Positions 23,008 through 33,220 of a DNA stretch of 64,000 bases are shown here, piece by piece. A program made the translations under genes and the position numbers. The DNA is from Hirsutella rhossiliensis. Lineage: Eukaryota > Ascomycota > Sordariomycetes > Hypocreales > Ophiocordycipitaceae. The notes beneath the pieces were generated by a model. That model was not told the DNA's origin and ran no database searches. It was given only the letters and a program-made list of their open reading frames with translations. Location of the stretch: assembly GCF_020360975.1 (NCBI RefSeq), contig NW_025408668.1, positions 248,001 to 312,000 on the forward strand, written 5' to 3'. Each line of letters begins with the position of its first letter. The stretch's first letter is position 1.

Positions 23008-24204
23008 ATAAGATCGGATTTATAATATATAAAGTAGTAAATAAGACTCTTTACCTTAAAAGAAAAGATAATAAAAGCGTAATTCCCTTAGTACTTACTA
23101 ATAAGTTTTCTTAAATAGGTATATATATTTAAAGGCTTATTATATACTAAGTAGATATATAGCTAGACTTTTTTATATTACTACTTATAAAATAAGTTAA
23201 AGGTATAGTTATATTATCTAACTTAAATTAAGCTATTAGTAAAAAAGAATCTAGTTTCTTAGACTAATTTTAGAAATATAAAAGCTTATATAAGTAAAAG
23301 CTAAGGAATTTAAAAGTAAGTAATATAAGAAAAATTAAGAAAGATATCGGTTATTATAATTATAGATAATATATAATAAAGTAATATATATAATTAAATA
23401 ATTTATATAACTATAATAGGGATTAATACTTATAAAAGGAAAGATAAAAAGTTAAAAAGAATATAAAGGAAATTAAGATAATAAGAATAGTAAAAACTAG
23501 CTTAAAGATTATCCTTATATACTATAGATATAGAGTAGATCTAGATAAGAAGTTTAATAGACTTATAGATAAAATTATTAAAGAAATTATATATATAAGA
23601 ATCTTAATCCCTTTAAATTACCTAATTAGCTTTATTCCTTAACTAAGTAAGAGATTTAGTATAAGATATATAAATATAGCTTAAGGTATAGAAAATACTA
23701 AATTCTAGACCTTAGAGAAAGTAAAGAGTAATATAAGACCTTATAGAGCTATAATAACGGTTATAAAAGTAGCTAAAGATAATATAAAGAGTAGTTTACT
23801 CCTCCTTAAATATTTATAAGGAAACCTTATAGTAGCTTTAGTATAAGTTAAAGAATAGGACGAAGAATACTAAGTTAAACTAATTAAGCTTACTTACCTT
23901 ACTTATAAAAATTCGGATTATAAGAACCTTAAAGTTTAATAAGTACTAAAAGAAGTTAGGTTTATAACTAATATAATTAGTATAATATAACTAGCTTAAG
24001 GACTATTTAATTAATAAACTTTAAAGGTAATAAGACTAAGGAAAGACGAATTTATTATATAGGAAGTAGTACTCTTAATAAGATACTAAGAGATAACTTT
24101 AAAGGACCTTATAGCGATTCCTATAATATATATAAATATAGTCCTTATACCCTTCTACTCGCTTAAGTATATATAAAACCTACCTTATATTTAAGTATAG
24201 CTTA
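23008..24204 (+). pseudogene. RIP-mutated polyprotein remnant
   Basis: Extremely AT-rich plus-strand text with RIP-type stops, probably the continuation of the Gag-like remnant that ends at 17126. Only low-complexity Lys, Asn, Ile and Tyr stretches can be read and no domain is secure. It ends where homology to the Copia reverse transcriptase begins, near 24205. Confidence 0.35.
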
Positions 24205-26507
24205 GAGATAGGGTCTTTCGAAGAGGTCCTTAAGGAAAAGGTAAGAGGAAAATAGGTCCTTAGCTATAAGTAGGTCTTTATCTATAAGACTAATAAATAT
24301 AGCTTCCTTTAAAAGTATAAAGCCCGGCTAGTTATCTATAGGAACTAGTAAGAAAAAGGGGATCTTCCTACTAAGGTAACTACCTTAGTAGGGATATCTT
24401 TTTAAACCCTTATAGTTATAGTAGCAGAATTCGACCTCGAGCTTAATTAGATAGATATAGTTAACGCCTTTATTAACTACCTACTTAAGGAAGAAGAAGT
24501 TATCTATATATACCTTCTACTAGGCTTTTAATAGCTAGGAAAGGTTCTATAGCTTAGGAAAGCTCTATATAGACTATAAAGATTACCCCTTCTTTAATAA
24601 TAGCATTTAATAGGTTCCCTTAAAGCCTTAGGCTTTAAGAAAGTCCTTTAAGAACCGTGTATAATATAAAAGGGTAAAATTATAGTCTTCTTCTACGTTA
24701 ACGATATTATCTAGGCCTACCTAAAAAAGAAAGAAGTAAATACTAAGGAGGCTATATAAGGCCTATAATAAAGGTATAAGATAACTAGGCTAAGGAAGCT
24801 AAAGTAGTTCCTAGGGATACGAATCCTTTAAAATAGGTCCTAACGGGCTATCTAGCTTACCTAGGACGCCTATATCGATAAGGTCGCTTATAAATTCCTC
24901 CTTAATTCCCTCGATAAGAAGCTTCCCTCTACGCCTATATTAAACGAAGAGCTTTTGCCTAATCCGTCCTTTTAAGCTAGGGAGCAAGAGAAATACTAAT
25001 ATTAATAGAAGGTAGGCTCCTTACTTTTTTTAGCTATTTCTACTAGACCGGATATCTCTTTTACGGTCTCCTAGCTAGCTAGGTATAACTAGAATCCTAG
25101 CCCTAGGCATTAAGAAGTAGTAGATAGAGCTATCCTTTATCTCTATTTAACGAGATTATATAGTCTACGCCTAGGAGGGTAGGAAAGAAAGAAATTAGCT
25201 ACCGAAATCTTCCTTTATTTAAGCGATTCGTCCTTTATAGATAATTCCTTAAATAGAAAGAGCTTATAAGGGTATATTATATCCCTTTTTAGAGGAACTA
25301 TTTCTTAGAGAGCTTCGAAGTAAGCTACTATTATAACTTTAAGTATAGAGGTAGAGCTACTAGCTCTTTTAGAAGCGTTAAAAGAAGCGATTTTCCTTAG
25401 CCGGCTACTTATATCTTTTTAACTATAAATTCCGTCCCCGTTAGCTATAGAATGCGATAATATATAGACTATACGAATTCTTATAGAAAACGTAAAGCTA
25501 TCGACCTAGCTATAGTATATCGATATCTACTAGTATTAGTTACGCTAAGAGGTCTAAAAGGGACTTATTTCCGTCCGTTAGGTTCTAATAGTATCGATAA
25601 AAGCCGATGGTCTTACGAAGCCCCTACTAAAGTAGAAGCTAGCTATCTTTTTATAGTAAATTAGGCTAGAAGACGTTCGAGAAAAGCTATCCTTAGAGGC
25701 CCGCCTTAAGAGTCTATAAGAGGAGCTAATAGCCTATATAAGAAGGTAACGTCTATAGCTAAAGAAAAGAAAGAGGTTTTTCCCTTTAAAGGGCCCCCTA
25801 TTTAATTAGGTTTTTCCCTTCTATAAAGGCCCCCTTTCTTATAGGACTTTCCCTTCTTTAAGCCCCTATTCCTTAAGTAGGTCTAAAAGAGCCTAGGGAC
25901 CTAAAAGGGCCCCTGCTTTCCTTAAGTAAAGGGAGAATTATAGAGCTAGGAACCTCCTCTATACGCTTACTAGCCCGAAGCCGTATTAGCTATGCCCTTA
26001 AGGGGCAGGCTATAGCTAAGGGGTGTGTCGCGAAGCGTGGCTAATTCGCAGTTCTCGGAGATATCCCTAGTACGAGGGACTAAAGAAGCTAAAAACACCC
26101 GGTATAGAAGAAGGAAGAAGGAGCTAAAAAGAGGTATAGAAAGGAGGGTAGGGGTATAAGGGGAAGTAGAAGTAGCGATAGCTTCTTATAGAGGTAGCGA
26201 AAGATAAGACGGATATACCGGCAATAGCTAGAAAAGAGGGGAAAAACTAGCAAAAAGCTCGGTAGTTAAAAGGATATTAGTAGCTTCTTTAAGCAAGATC
26301 TTCTTTATTAATTAAGATACTAGATAGGTATAAAGAGGGGCGTTAGATAGAGGAAAGAAGGACAATTAAGGCAATATAACAATTAATCCCCTGCCGCAAT
26401 TGCTGCCTACGCAAGAATCAAATCTCTCTGCCCTGCCTATCTGACCCCTTACTTCTAATTTCACCTTCGTGCATTTTTATGCACTTCTCGCATCTCTCTT
26501 CGCGAGA
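24205..26507 (+). mobile_element. 5'-truncated Copia copy (RT, RNase H, 3' LTR)
   Basis: From about 24210 the plus strand matches the minus strand of the left Copia. Reverse transcriptase text reads FDLEL...NAFINYLLKEE (about 24430-24500), and the RNase H end reads ADGLTKPLLKQ near 25601. A polypurine tract (26014-26025) and a complete family A LTR (26026-26507, 482 bp) follow. Gag, integrase and the 5' LTR are missing. Together with the left copy this forms inverted arms of about 2.3 kb. The LTR is the border to un-mutated DNA. Confidence 0.8.
26026..26507 (+). repeat. LTR of family A
   Basis: Starts TGTCGCGAAGCGTGG after a purine tract and ends CTTCGCGAGA. It keeps many TpG and CpA sites near its 3' end. 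The sequence after it (from 26508) is unique and not mutated. Confidence 0.85.
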
Positions 26508-27709
26508 ATTCTTGCCCTCTATAGAATTGAATAAAGTTTCTCCCTATACGGTAAAATACCACCGACTTCTTACCTTTGCATTTTATATATACTCCCTACT
26601 ACAGCTCTCTTTGCGAGAGTTTTATCGCGCAGCGCATCTCGTACGCACTAAGAGGGAAATGAATTTCAGAGTAAAGTTAGTTGCTAAAAGCCCCAGGCGC
26701 CCATGTATCAGCCGCCCCCAGGAGCTTTCCGTAAAGAATGCTACGGAACCAAGCAAGAGGCAGCAAGAGTAGTCCCTGGGCCTGGTCTCGGCGACTAGCC
26801 TATATATTCCCATATGATACCCTGAATCGTACATAATAGCATGATCCGAAAAGGTCCTAAAACCTCCCCAGCCTAACTCCTGTCTAGTAAAAGGAGGCGG
26901 CTGAGCGGGGACTGGAATGCTGCTAAAAGCCTCCAAGCCAGTAAGAGACAAGATGTGTGCTCGTAATGGCCAACCAACAGCTCAAGTCTCACAGATTCCC
27001 TGGGCTGTTTTGCCCCCTCCCTTGACTACCCGATCGCGGAAATTTTGGCGCACTTGAAGGTCTCTCCGAAGGGTAGAATTTTGATACGGAGTTAATCTTT
27101 GCCTATCTTTTCTCTCTCCGCTTTAGCCCTGCGACTAGAAACACAAATGTGCATGCGTATGTAGTCTCCTGGGAACAAAGGCCCGCGATGCCTAGCATAG
27201 CAGAAAAGCCCAGACAGGGCTTCAGTAGGAACATTGCATTCACGTATTATTAGTTTAAGGGAGGAGGGGACGATTGACGCCCTTCAAAGATCCATGTTGA
27301 GCGATATTTTCACACCTGTCAGCGTCCTGCCCAGGCTCCAGGCACCAAGATAGTCCAAGACAAGTCAACATTCCTCCGCCTCAGAGCAGTCTCGAACATC
27401 GAGTATGCGGCTGCTTCGAATTCTATGCTTATAGTTCCGTCCCACGTAATCCCAGCCATGCACGTCGAGTGCTACTTACCTAGGGCGTAGTACGGAAGCC
27501 GCATTATTGCTCGGTTCCAGCAGATTCCTCTCCGCAAGACACAGCTCCATAGGAGATTTCAAACCTGGACAAGCGTCTGAGGTCGATCGAAGCACTCCTG
27601 GCAGAAAGTGTTGACCCAAGTCCGTTCAAGTATATTAGGCCCGTTGACGGCCTCCCTCTCTTACCTCCTCTGACCCCCGACTTCGTCAGCCAAAGCTTTA
27701 CGTATAATA
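26508..27709. other. Un-mutated island, 5' flank of the secreted-protein gene
   Basis: About 1.2 kb with normal CpA and TpG content. No conserved reading frame is visible. It must contain the promoter of the gene at 27710, with pyrimidine-rich patches just before the start codon (about 27650-27690). Confidence 0.5.
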
Positions 27710-29194
27710 ATGAAGGCTAGCTGTTCCGTCGCCCTTCTGGCCGCACTCGCCGGCAGCGCCATCGCCGTGCCGGCGGAGCTTTCGGCCCTGAACCGGCGCA
27801 CGGTCGCGGTTCTGGAGGCTGGTAGCGCAGACAATTTGACCCAGATAAACGCCAAGAATCATGCCAGCATGGCCACGAAGATGAGAATGAATCAGGCTCA
27901 GAACGAGGAGGTCAAGAAGGGCATAGTATTTGAAACCAAGAGCACCGTCGCGTCACTCAAGAGACTCGCCAGCAATCGCCTACGGGAGAGGCTCGGCCAC
28001 AGCAAAGTTCGTAAATCGACACGGGGAGCTATAGCAGGCAAAGACGAAGGAAAAAGAAGCATCTCCGAGCAGCAGGCCGACCACGTGGCGAATGGTCTCG
28101 TGCCTGGTCTGCTCAACGGCATCGGCAACCTTCTCTGTTCCCTATTAAGCCGTAACAAGTGCGGCGCGCCTGCATCGTCATCATCGCCGCCACTGGTATC
28201 ATCGCTACATAAGCCGTATAGCGTGATGCGCACGACACCCTCAATCTCACCGTATAGCATAGCACCCCTTTCTACATCAACCGGCTACCGGCAGAATTCA
28301 TCTACTGCCAAACCGTATGGCACGGTGCCCATTTCTTCTACATCGGCTAGGTACAGTGTGCCGCAGAAGTCATCTACTGCCAGATTGTATGGCACAGGGT
28401 CTCCTTCTACGTCAACCAGATACAGCGTGCCGCAGAAGTCATCTTCTGCCAGACTATATGGCACAGGGTCTCCTTCTACGTCAACCAGATACGTTGTGCC
28501 GCAGAAGTCATCTTCTGCCAGACTATATGGCACAGGGTCTCCTTCTACGTCAACCAGATACGTTGTGCCGCAGAAGTCATCTTCTGCCAGACTATATGGC
28601 ACAGAGTCTCCTTCTACGTCAACCAGATACAGCGTGCCGCAGAAGTCATCTTCTGCCAGACTATATGGCACAGGGTCTCCTTCTACGTCAACCAGATACG
28701 TTGTGCCGCAGAAGTCATCTTCTGCCAGACTATATGGCACAGGGTCTCCTTCTACGTCAAGTAGATACGGTGGGCCGCAGAAGTCATCTACTGCCAAACC
28801 GTATGGCACGATACCTATTTCTTCTATATCAGCTGGGTATGTTATGCCGCAGAGGTCATCTTCTGCCAGACCATATGGCACGGGGTCTCATTCTACGTCA
28901 AGTAGATACCGTGGGCCGCAGAAGTCATCTACTGCCAAACCATATGGCGCGATACCCCCACCACCCCCGACCACACTGTACAGCACAGCACCTCTTTCCA
29001 CATCGACAAGGTATAATAGGCCGCAAAAGTCGTCCACCATCAAACCGTACAGCGCGACATCCAAGGCGGTCTATTCCAAGCCATACGGTGGGCCGCGGAA
29101 GTCGTCCTCTATCAAACCGTATCGCACGATTCCTACGGCATCCTCTACCAAGCCGTATGGTGGGCCACAAACGCTAACCTCAGGACCATACTAG
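27710..29194 (+). CDS. Secreted protein with 23-residue tandem repeats
   Basis: An intron-less frame of 494 residues. The start MKASCSVALLAALAGSAIAV is a typical signal peptide, with cleavage likely after Ala17-Ala19 or near Pro21. Dibasic sites NRR (29-30) and KR (115-116) could be cut by Kex2. The mature part has two cysteines, at 143 and 151. From about residue 193 the protein consists of roughly ten units of about 23 residues built on PQKSS(S/T)AR(L/P)YGTGSPSTS, rich in Ser, Thr, Tyr and Pro. Six central units (about 28364-28777) are nearly identical 69-bp copies. No enzyme domain is visible; a cell-wall, adhesion or effector role is a guess from architecture. The gene lies alone between two RIP blocks, and mutated DNA begins right at its stop codon, so the original 3' flank may be lost. 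Confidence 0.8.
   Translation: MKASCSVALLAALAGSAIAVPAELSALNRRTVAVLEAGSADNLTQINAKNHASMATKMRMNQAQNEEVKKGIVFETKSTVASLKRLASNRLRERLGHSKVRKSTRGAIAGKDEGKRSISEQQADHVANGLVPGLLNGIGNLLCSLLSRNKCGAPASSSSPPLVSSLHKPYSVMRTTPSISPYSIAPLSTSTGYRQNSSTAKPYGTVPISSTSARYSVPQKSSTARLYGTGSPSTSTRYSVPQKSSSARLYGTGSPSTSTRYVVPQKSSSARLYGTGSPSTSTRYVVPQKSSSARLYGTESPSTSTRYSVPQKSSSARLYGTGSPSTSTRYVVPQKSSSARLYGTGSPSTSSRYGGPQKSSTAKPYGTIPISSISAGYVMPQRSSSARPYGTGSHSTSSRYRGPQKSSTAKPYGAIPPPPPTTLYSTAPLSTSTRYNRPQKSSTIKPYSATSKAVYSKPYGGPRKSSSIKPYRTIPTASSTKPYGGPQTLTSGPY
28364..28777 (+). repeat. 69-bp tandem repeat inside the gene
   Basis: Six consecutive units with a 69-base period, differing at only a few positions (for example GTT against AGC for one Val/Ser codon). 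More diverged units lie on both sides. As 69 is a multiple of three, the long frames on the other frame and strand are a by-product. Confidence 0.9.
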
Positions 29195-29676
29195 GTTATA
29201 CCTTTATCTCTTAATAAAGAGGCTAATAAAGAAGAACTTATTTAAATAAGATTTATTATTAATAAAACCTATCTTTCTTTACCTTTATAAATAAAGGCTA
29301 TTAATATTATATTATAATTAATAAAATAAAGTCCCTTAAGATATATATATAAATAAAAATACTTATAAGACTTTAAAAGCTATTTATAAAAGTATATAAA
29401 AGCTAGTATAGCTAGCTTAATATACTTTATTATACTTTTAGCTTTTTTATAAGAAATAATTTTAAGAATAGCTTCTAAGAATATCTATAAGAGGTGTACT
29501 TATATAACTCCTTATACCTAAGTAAGGAAAGAACGTTAGTATAAAACCTATTTTTTAAGTTTAAGTATAAAACTAAAGTCTTATACTAAGGTTTAATATA
29601 TATTTAACTTAATATAGATATAGGCTATAAAGTTATAAGGGGTATTATTAGTAGTATCTAGGATTTAATATATAAG
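29195..29676. other. AT-rich RIP DNA, nothing recognised
   Basis: About 480 bp of very AT-rich DNA almost without CpA or TpG, directly after the stop codon of the secreted-protein gene. It does not match the left block beyond the LTR edge. No gene or repeat was identified. Confidence 0.5.
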
Positions 29677-30453
29677 TATTAAGGAGAGTAAGTATAAGTG
29701 TCGCGAAGCGTGGCCTGATTTCGTAGTTCTCGGAGATATCCCTTGGCACGAGGGACCAAGGAAGCTAAAAACACCCGGTATAGAAGAAGGAAGAAGGAGC
29801 TAAAAAGAGGTGCAGAAAGGAGGGTAGGGGCATAAGGGGAAGCAGAAGTAGCGATAGCTTCTTATAGAGGTGGCGAAAGATAAGACGGGTGTGCCGGCAA
29901 CGGCTGGAAAAGAGGGGAAAAACCGGCAAAAAGATCGGTAGTCGAAAGGACATTAGTAGCTTCTTTAAGCAGGATCTTCTTTGTTAATCGAGATGCTAGA
30001 CGGGTATAAAGAGGGGCGTTGGATAGAGGAAAGAAGAAAGAATTAAGGCAATACAATAATCACTCCCCTGCCGTAATTGCTGCTCCCGTAAGAATCAAAT
30101 CTCTCTGCCCTGCCTGTCCGACCCCTTACTTTTAATTTCACCTTCGTGCATTTTATATGCACTTCTCGTATCTCTCTTCGCGAGAATAAGAGGCTATAGT
30201 TATACTTAGTAAACCTAATAGTTATATATAAGGAAGGTTACTTAACTAATATAACTCCCTTAGCTTAAGGATATTATATAGGCTTAACTTAGGTATAGGA
30301 ATATCTAAATATCCTCTTTTAGCTAGCTATATATAGTTACTATACTTATATAAGCCCTCCCTTATCTTAATAAATAGACTAAGATATATATTACTAAATT
30401 TACTTTTTTATACACTTATTTCTTTTACTATACTCTTAAGCCTCTACTTAAGA
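29677..30453 (+). repeat. LTR of family E, split by a solo LTR
   Basis: Without the inserted LTR (29699-30185) and one duplicated ATAAG the repeat is about 285 bp and matches 5040-4755 in reverse complement. It starts TATTAAGGAGAG and ends CTACTTAAGA. Directly after it (30454-30466) stands TATATAAGCCCGG, a mutated version of the half-tRNA primer site, so this is the 5' LTR of a plus-strand element whose inner part is not securely recognised. Confidence 0.65.
29699..30185 (+). repeat. Solo LTR of family A, TSD ATAAG
   Basis: A complete 487-bp LTR, TGTCGCG...CGCGAGA, with ATAAG at 29694-29698 and 30186-30190. It keeps many CpA and TpG sites, so it inserted after, or escaped, the mutation of its host LTR. 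It defines the full length of family A LTRs. Confidence 0.9.
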
Positions 30454-30467
30454 TATATAAGCCCGGT

Positions 30468-31590
30468 CTATATAACTAGATTATCTTTTACCTACTAATA
30501 TTACCTTTAAAGCTATTTACGAGCTATTTACGCTCTTATAACGCTTAAACTATAGTATTAAAGCAAGGAACCTAGCTATACTAAGGGGCGCTACTAGAAA
30601 TATATAAATTATATATCTCTTTAAGAAGGATATTACTTATTAAGCTAGAGCCCTTATTTTTCCTAAGATATCTTTAAAGGCGGTAAGAGGGGATAATTAT
30701 ATTATAAGACTAAGGGAAAGCTTTAATTAAACCCTATAGATTAATAGGATTAAATCGTAGGCCTAGACTTATAAGATTTAAGAATATACTAACTTAGATA
30801 GTATAAAGGAGCTTTAATAGCCTTAATAGCTAGACTAAGAGCAATTTATTATTAATCTTAGAGGGAGACCTTCTTAATAAAAAGATAAAACTAAGGCTAT
30901 ATTCCTTATAAGGCGAATAAGCTTTAATAAATAAAACTAGGATATAAAGGGCTCCTTTTAAAACCTTAAGAAAAGGTTCTAGCTATAATTCGATCGCTAT
31001 ATAGTCTAGTAGAGAGCTTTAATTATACTTTAAGAATTAATTAAGAAAACGATTACTAAAAGGCTTTAAGGGGCAACCTTAATATATAATAGCCTAAGAG
31101 AGAAAATTAGGAATTTAAAGAAGTAAGCTTTACCTTTAAAGGTAGAAAAGAAAAAGCTAATTTATAAGAGATATACGATCTTTATTAATAAATAAGATAT
31201 ATAAGACTAAGATGCTTAAGCGGAATAGCTTAACTAAATTATTATAGATTTATAAGACCTTAGGGTTAATATACTTAATAATATAAGAATTAAATAGGAT
31301 TTTCTTATAGTAGTAGATAAGTAGGACCTATATTAGTCTATAATAATAAGGGCTCTTAACCTCTATAGTAAAAGATATAGTAACGTTAATATTATTATAT
31401 TTTCTCGGCTAACCTTTTAAAACTAAGCCTAAAATAAAAAAAGTTATATACCTAGAACCGTTATAAAAAGTATATTACGCCCTCTTAAGTATAGCCTTAT
31501 ATAGCTACTAGTAGGTATATAATATACTATTAAAGATTATAAATTAAGTAAGGTTCTCTTATATATAGATAGAGAACTCTTCCTTACCCT
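30468..31590 (+). pseudogene. RIP-mutated ORF of unknown family
   Basis: The plus strand reads as a Lys, Gln and Arg-rich protein with RIP-type stops, for example KLGIQRSKLYLQRQKRKS and ADINLFN-free stretches with QDLYQS. It may be the inner part of the family E element or the start of LINE-2 ORF1. I see no catalytic motif. Confidence 0.3.
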
Positions 31591-32608
31591 CGCTAGCTAA
31601 GGGTATATACTTCTTATTACTAAGACTTAGCCCGGACCTAACTTAGGACCCTAGCTTAGACCTAAGGAGGGCCCCTTAAACTTTAACTTACCCCCCCTCC
31701 CTTAACTTAAGGGTCGAAATAAGTACCTTAGAGGCTAGGGCCTACTTAAAAGAAACTTTAAAAGGCTAATACCTTTTAAAGACCTTAAAAGAAAGGCCTA
31801 GGACCTAAGACTAGGATCTAAAGGATATTAAGATAGAAAATAATACCTAGCTTATACTAAAGACTAGCCTTTTTAAGCTTAGCTTAGCCCTACCTTAAGC
31901 TAGCTACTTTTAGCTTAACTAGCCCTTAAAGTAAGTAAAAGGGTAAAAGAGAGCTACCCTTAGTAGCCCTATTAGCCTTACTCTTATATTACCTATATTT
32001 TAATATTTATAATAAAACTAGCCCTAGCCTTAGCACCCCTTTCCTAGGGACTAAGCTTAGGGCTTCTTTTAGTAAGCCCTCTAGGCCCTTAAGAAAGCCT
32101 AAAAAATCGAACCCTTTTATAAGACCTTTATAAAAGGGCTTAAAAAGGTAGCTATAAGGACCCTAAACTATTAATAGCCCTTATAATAGCCCTTATACTA
32201 GCCTAAGGCCGCTTAGTAGCTTAAGGCTACCTAAGGAAACCTTAAAGCGAGCTTATAAGCTAAGGTTACTATAAAGAAGGCGCTTAAGGCCCTAGCTAAG
32301 GTCCTAGCTAAGGCTCTAGTAAAAGCCCTAGCTAAGGCCCTAACTAAGGCCTTAGCTAAGAGGAACGTAAAAAAGGACTTTTAACTTATCTTAAAGTTAA
32401 AAGGAGGATTATTAATACTAACTATTAACCCTATTACTCTTTATAATAAGCTTAATAAGGCTATAAGGGAACTAGCTATATTAGCTTTATTAACTTTAAA
32501 TAAAAGTAATATAGTTATAATAATAAAGGCCCTATATATAGTAAAGATATCGCGTACTTTATATACGTTAATTAACGCTGTCGCTTATATCTAATAGGTA
32601 GCTATATC

Positions 32609-33084
32609 TCTCGCGAAGAGAGATGCGAGAAGTGCATGAAAATGCACGAAGGTGAAATTAGAAGTAAGGGGTCGGACAGGCAGGGCAGAGGGATTTGATT
32701 CTTGCGGGGGCAGCAATAAAGGTAGGGGAGTGATTGTTGTATTGCCTTAATTGTCCTTCTTTCCTCTATCCAACGCCCCTCTTTATACCCGTCTAGCATC
32801 TTAATTAACAAAGAAGATCCTGCTTAAAGAAGCCACTAATGTCCTTTTAACTACCGAGCTTTTTGCCGGTTTTTCCCCTCTTTTCTAGCCGTTGCCGGCA
32901 TATCCGTCTTATCTCTCGCTACCTCTATAGGAAGCCATCGCTACTTCTACTTCCCCTCTTACCCCTACCCTCCTTTCTGCACCTCCTTTTAGCTCCTTCC
33001 TTAAAACCTGTTTTTTAGCTTCCTTGCTCCCTCTTACTAAGGGATATCTCCGAGAACTGCGAAATCAGGCCACGCTTCGCGACA
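32609..33084 (-). repeat. Solo LTR of family A inside the TRIM LTR, TSD ATATC
   Basis: A 476-bp family A LTR in reverse orientation, TCTCGCG...CGCGACA on the plus strand. ATATC flanks it at 32604-32608 and 33085-33089. Cutting it out with one ATATC restores the 73-bp LTR length exactly. It keeps many CpA and TpG sites. Confidence 0.9.
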
Positions 33085-33101
33085 ATATCTTTTTCGTGAT
33101 A

Positions 33102-33115
33102 GTTATAAGCCCGGG
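33102..33115 (+). promoter_or_regulatory. Primer binding site of the TRIM-like element
   Basis: GTTATAAGCCCGGG immediately after the 5' LTR. It is identical to the site of the left Copia and fits the anticodon arm of initiator tRNA-Met after one RIP change is allowed. Confidence 0.75.
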
Positions 33116-33149
33116 CGGAGGGGTTACCCCTCTAGGAACTTCCCGGTAA

Positions 33150-33220
33150 CTACGCACGCACTTCTAGCTAGCCTAGCGCGTACTACTTAAAAGGCCCGTA
33201 GTTCGAGTCCCGCTAGCGCA
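33150..33220 (+). other. tRNA-like segment in the TRIM core
   Basis: AGTTCGAGTCCCGCTAGCGCA (33200-33220) resembles the T-arm and 3' acceptor of a tRNA, and CTAGCCTAGCGCG before it could be a D-arm remnant. A matching 5' acceptor strand could not be placed, so it is a tRNA-derived relic or pol III promoter rather than a working tRNA. Confidence 0.35.

Larger units (their letters stand above)
4611..26507. repeat. Left RIP-mutated transposon block
   Basis: About 22 kb in which CpA and TpG are nearly missing on both strands while TpA is in large excess. This is the expected product of repeat-induced point mutation, a premeiotic process of ascomycetes that changes C to T mainly in CpA of duplicated DNA. 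Stops in the decayed genes are TAA or TAG at places where Gln or Trp codons are expected. CpG is kept, so GC-rich islands survive inside the block. No intact gene is visible; components are listed separately. Confidence 0.9.

Noticed and set aside
17127..26507. One large palindromic DNA transposon
   Set aside because: The inverted arms are the 3' halves of two Copia copies with LTRs and different lengths, not terminal repeats of a DNA element.
26479..26951. Small frames on both strands before the secreted-protein gene
   Set aside because: They overlap each other and the LTR end, and show no family or splice support.
28364..28777. CRISPR-like regularly spaced repeats
   Set aside because: Units are contiguous, there are no unique spacers, the array is in frame inside a protein gene, and the organism is a fungus.
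28285..29177. Long frames of 198 (minus) and 286 (plus) codons in the repeat gene
   Set aside because: A 69-bp period keeps all frames open once one unit lacks stops; the first frame has the signal peptide and full context.
29765..30056. Two short minus-strand frames
   Set aside because: They lie within the solo family A LTR at 29699-30185.
33150..33220. Functional tRNA gene
   Set aside because: Only the T-arm and 3' acceptor are convincing; no matching 5' acceptor strand or anticodon arm could be folded.
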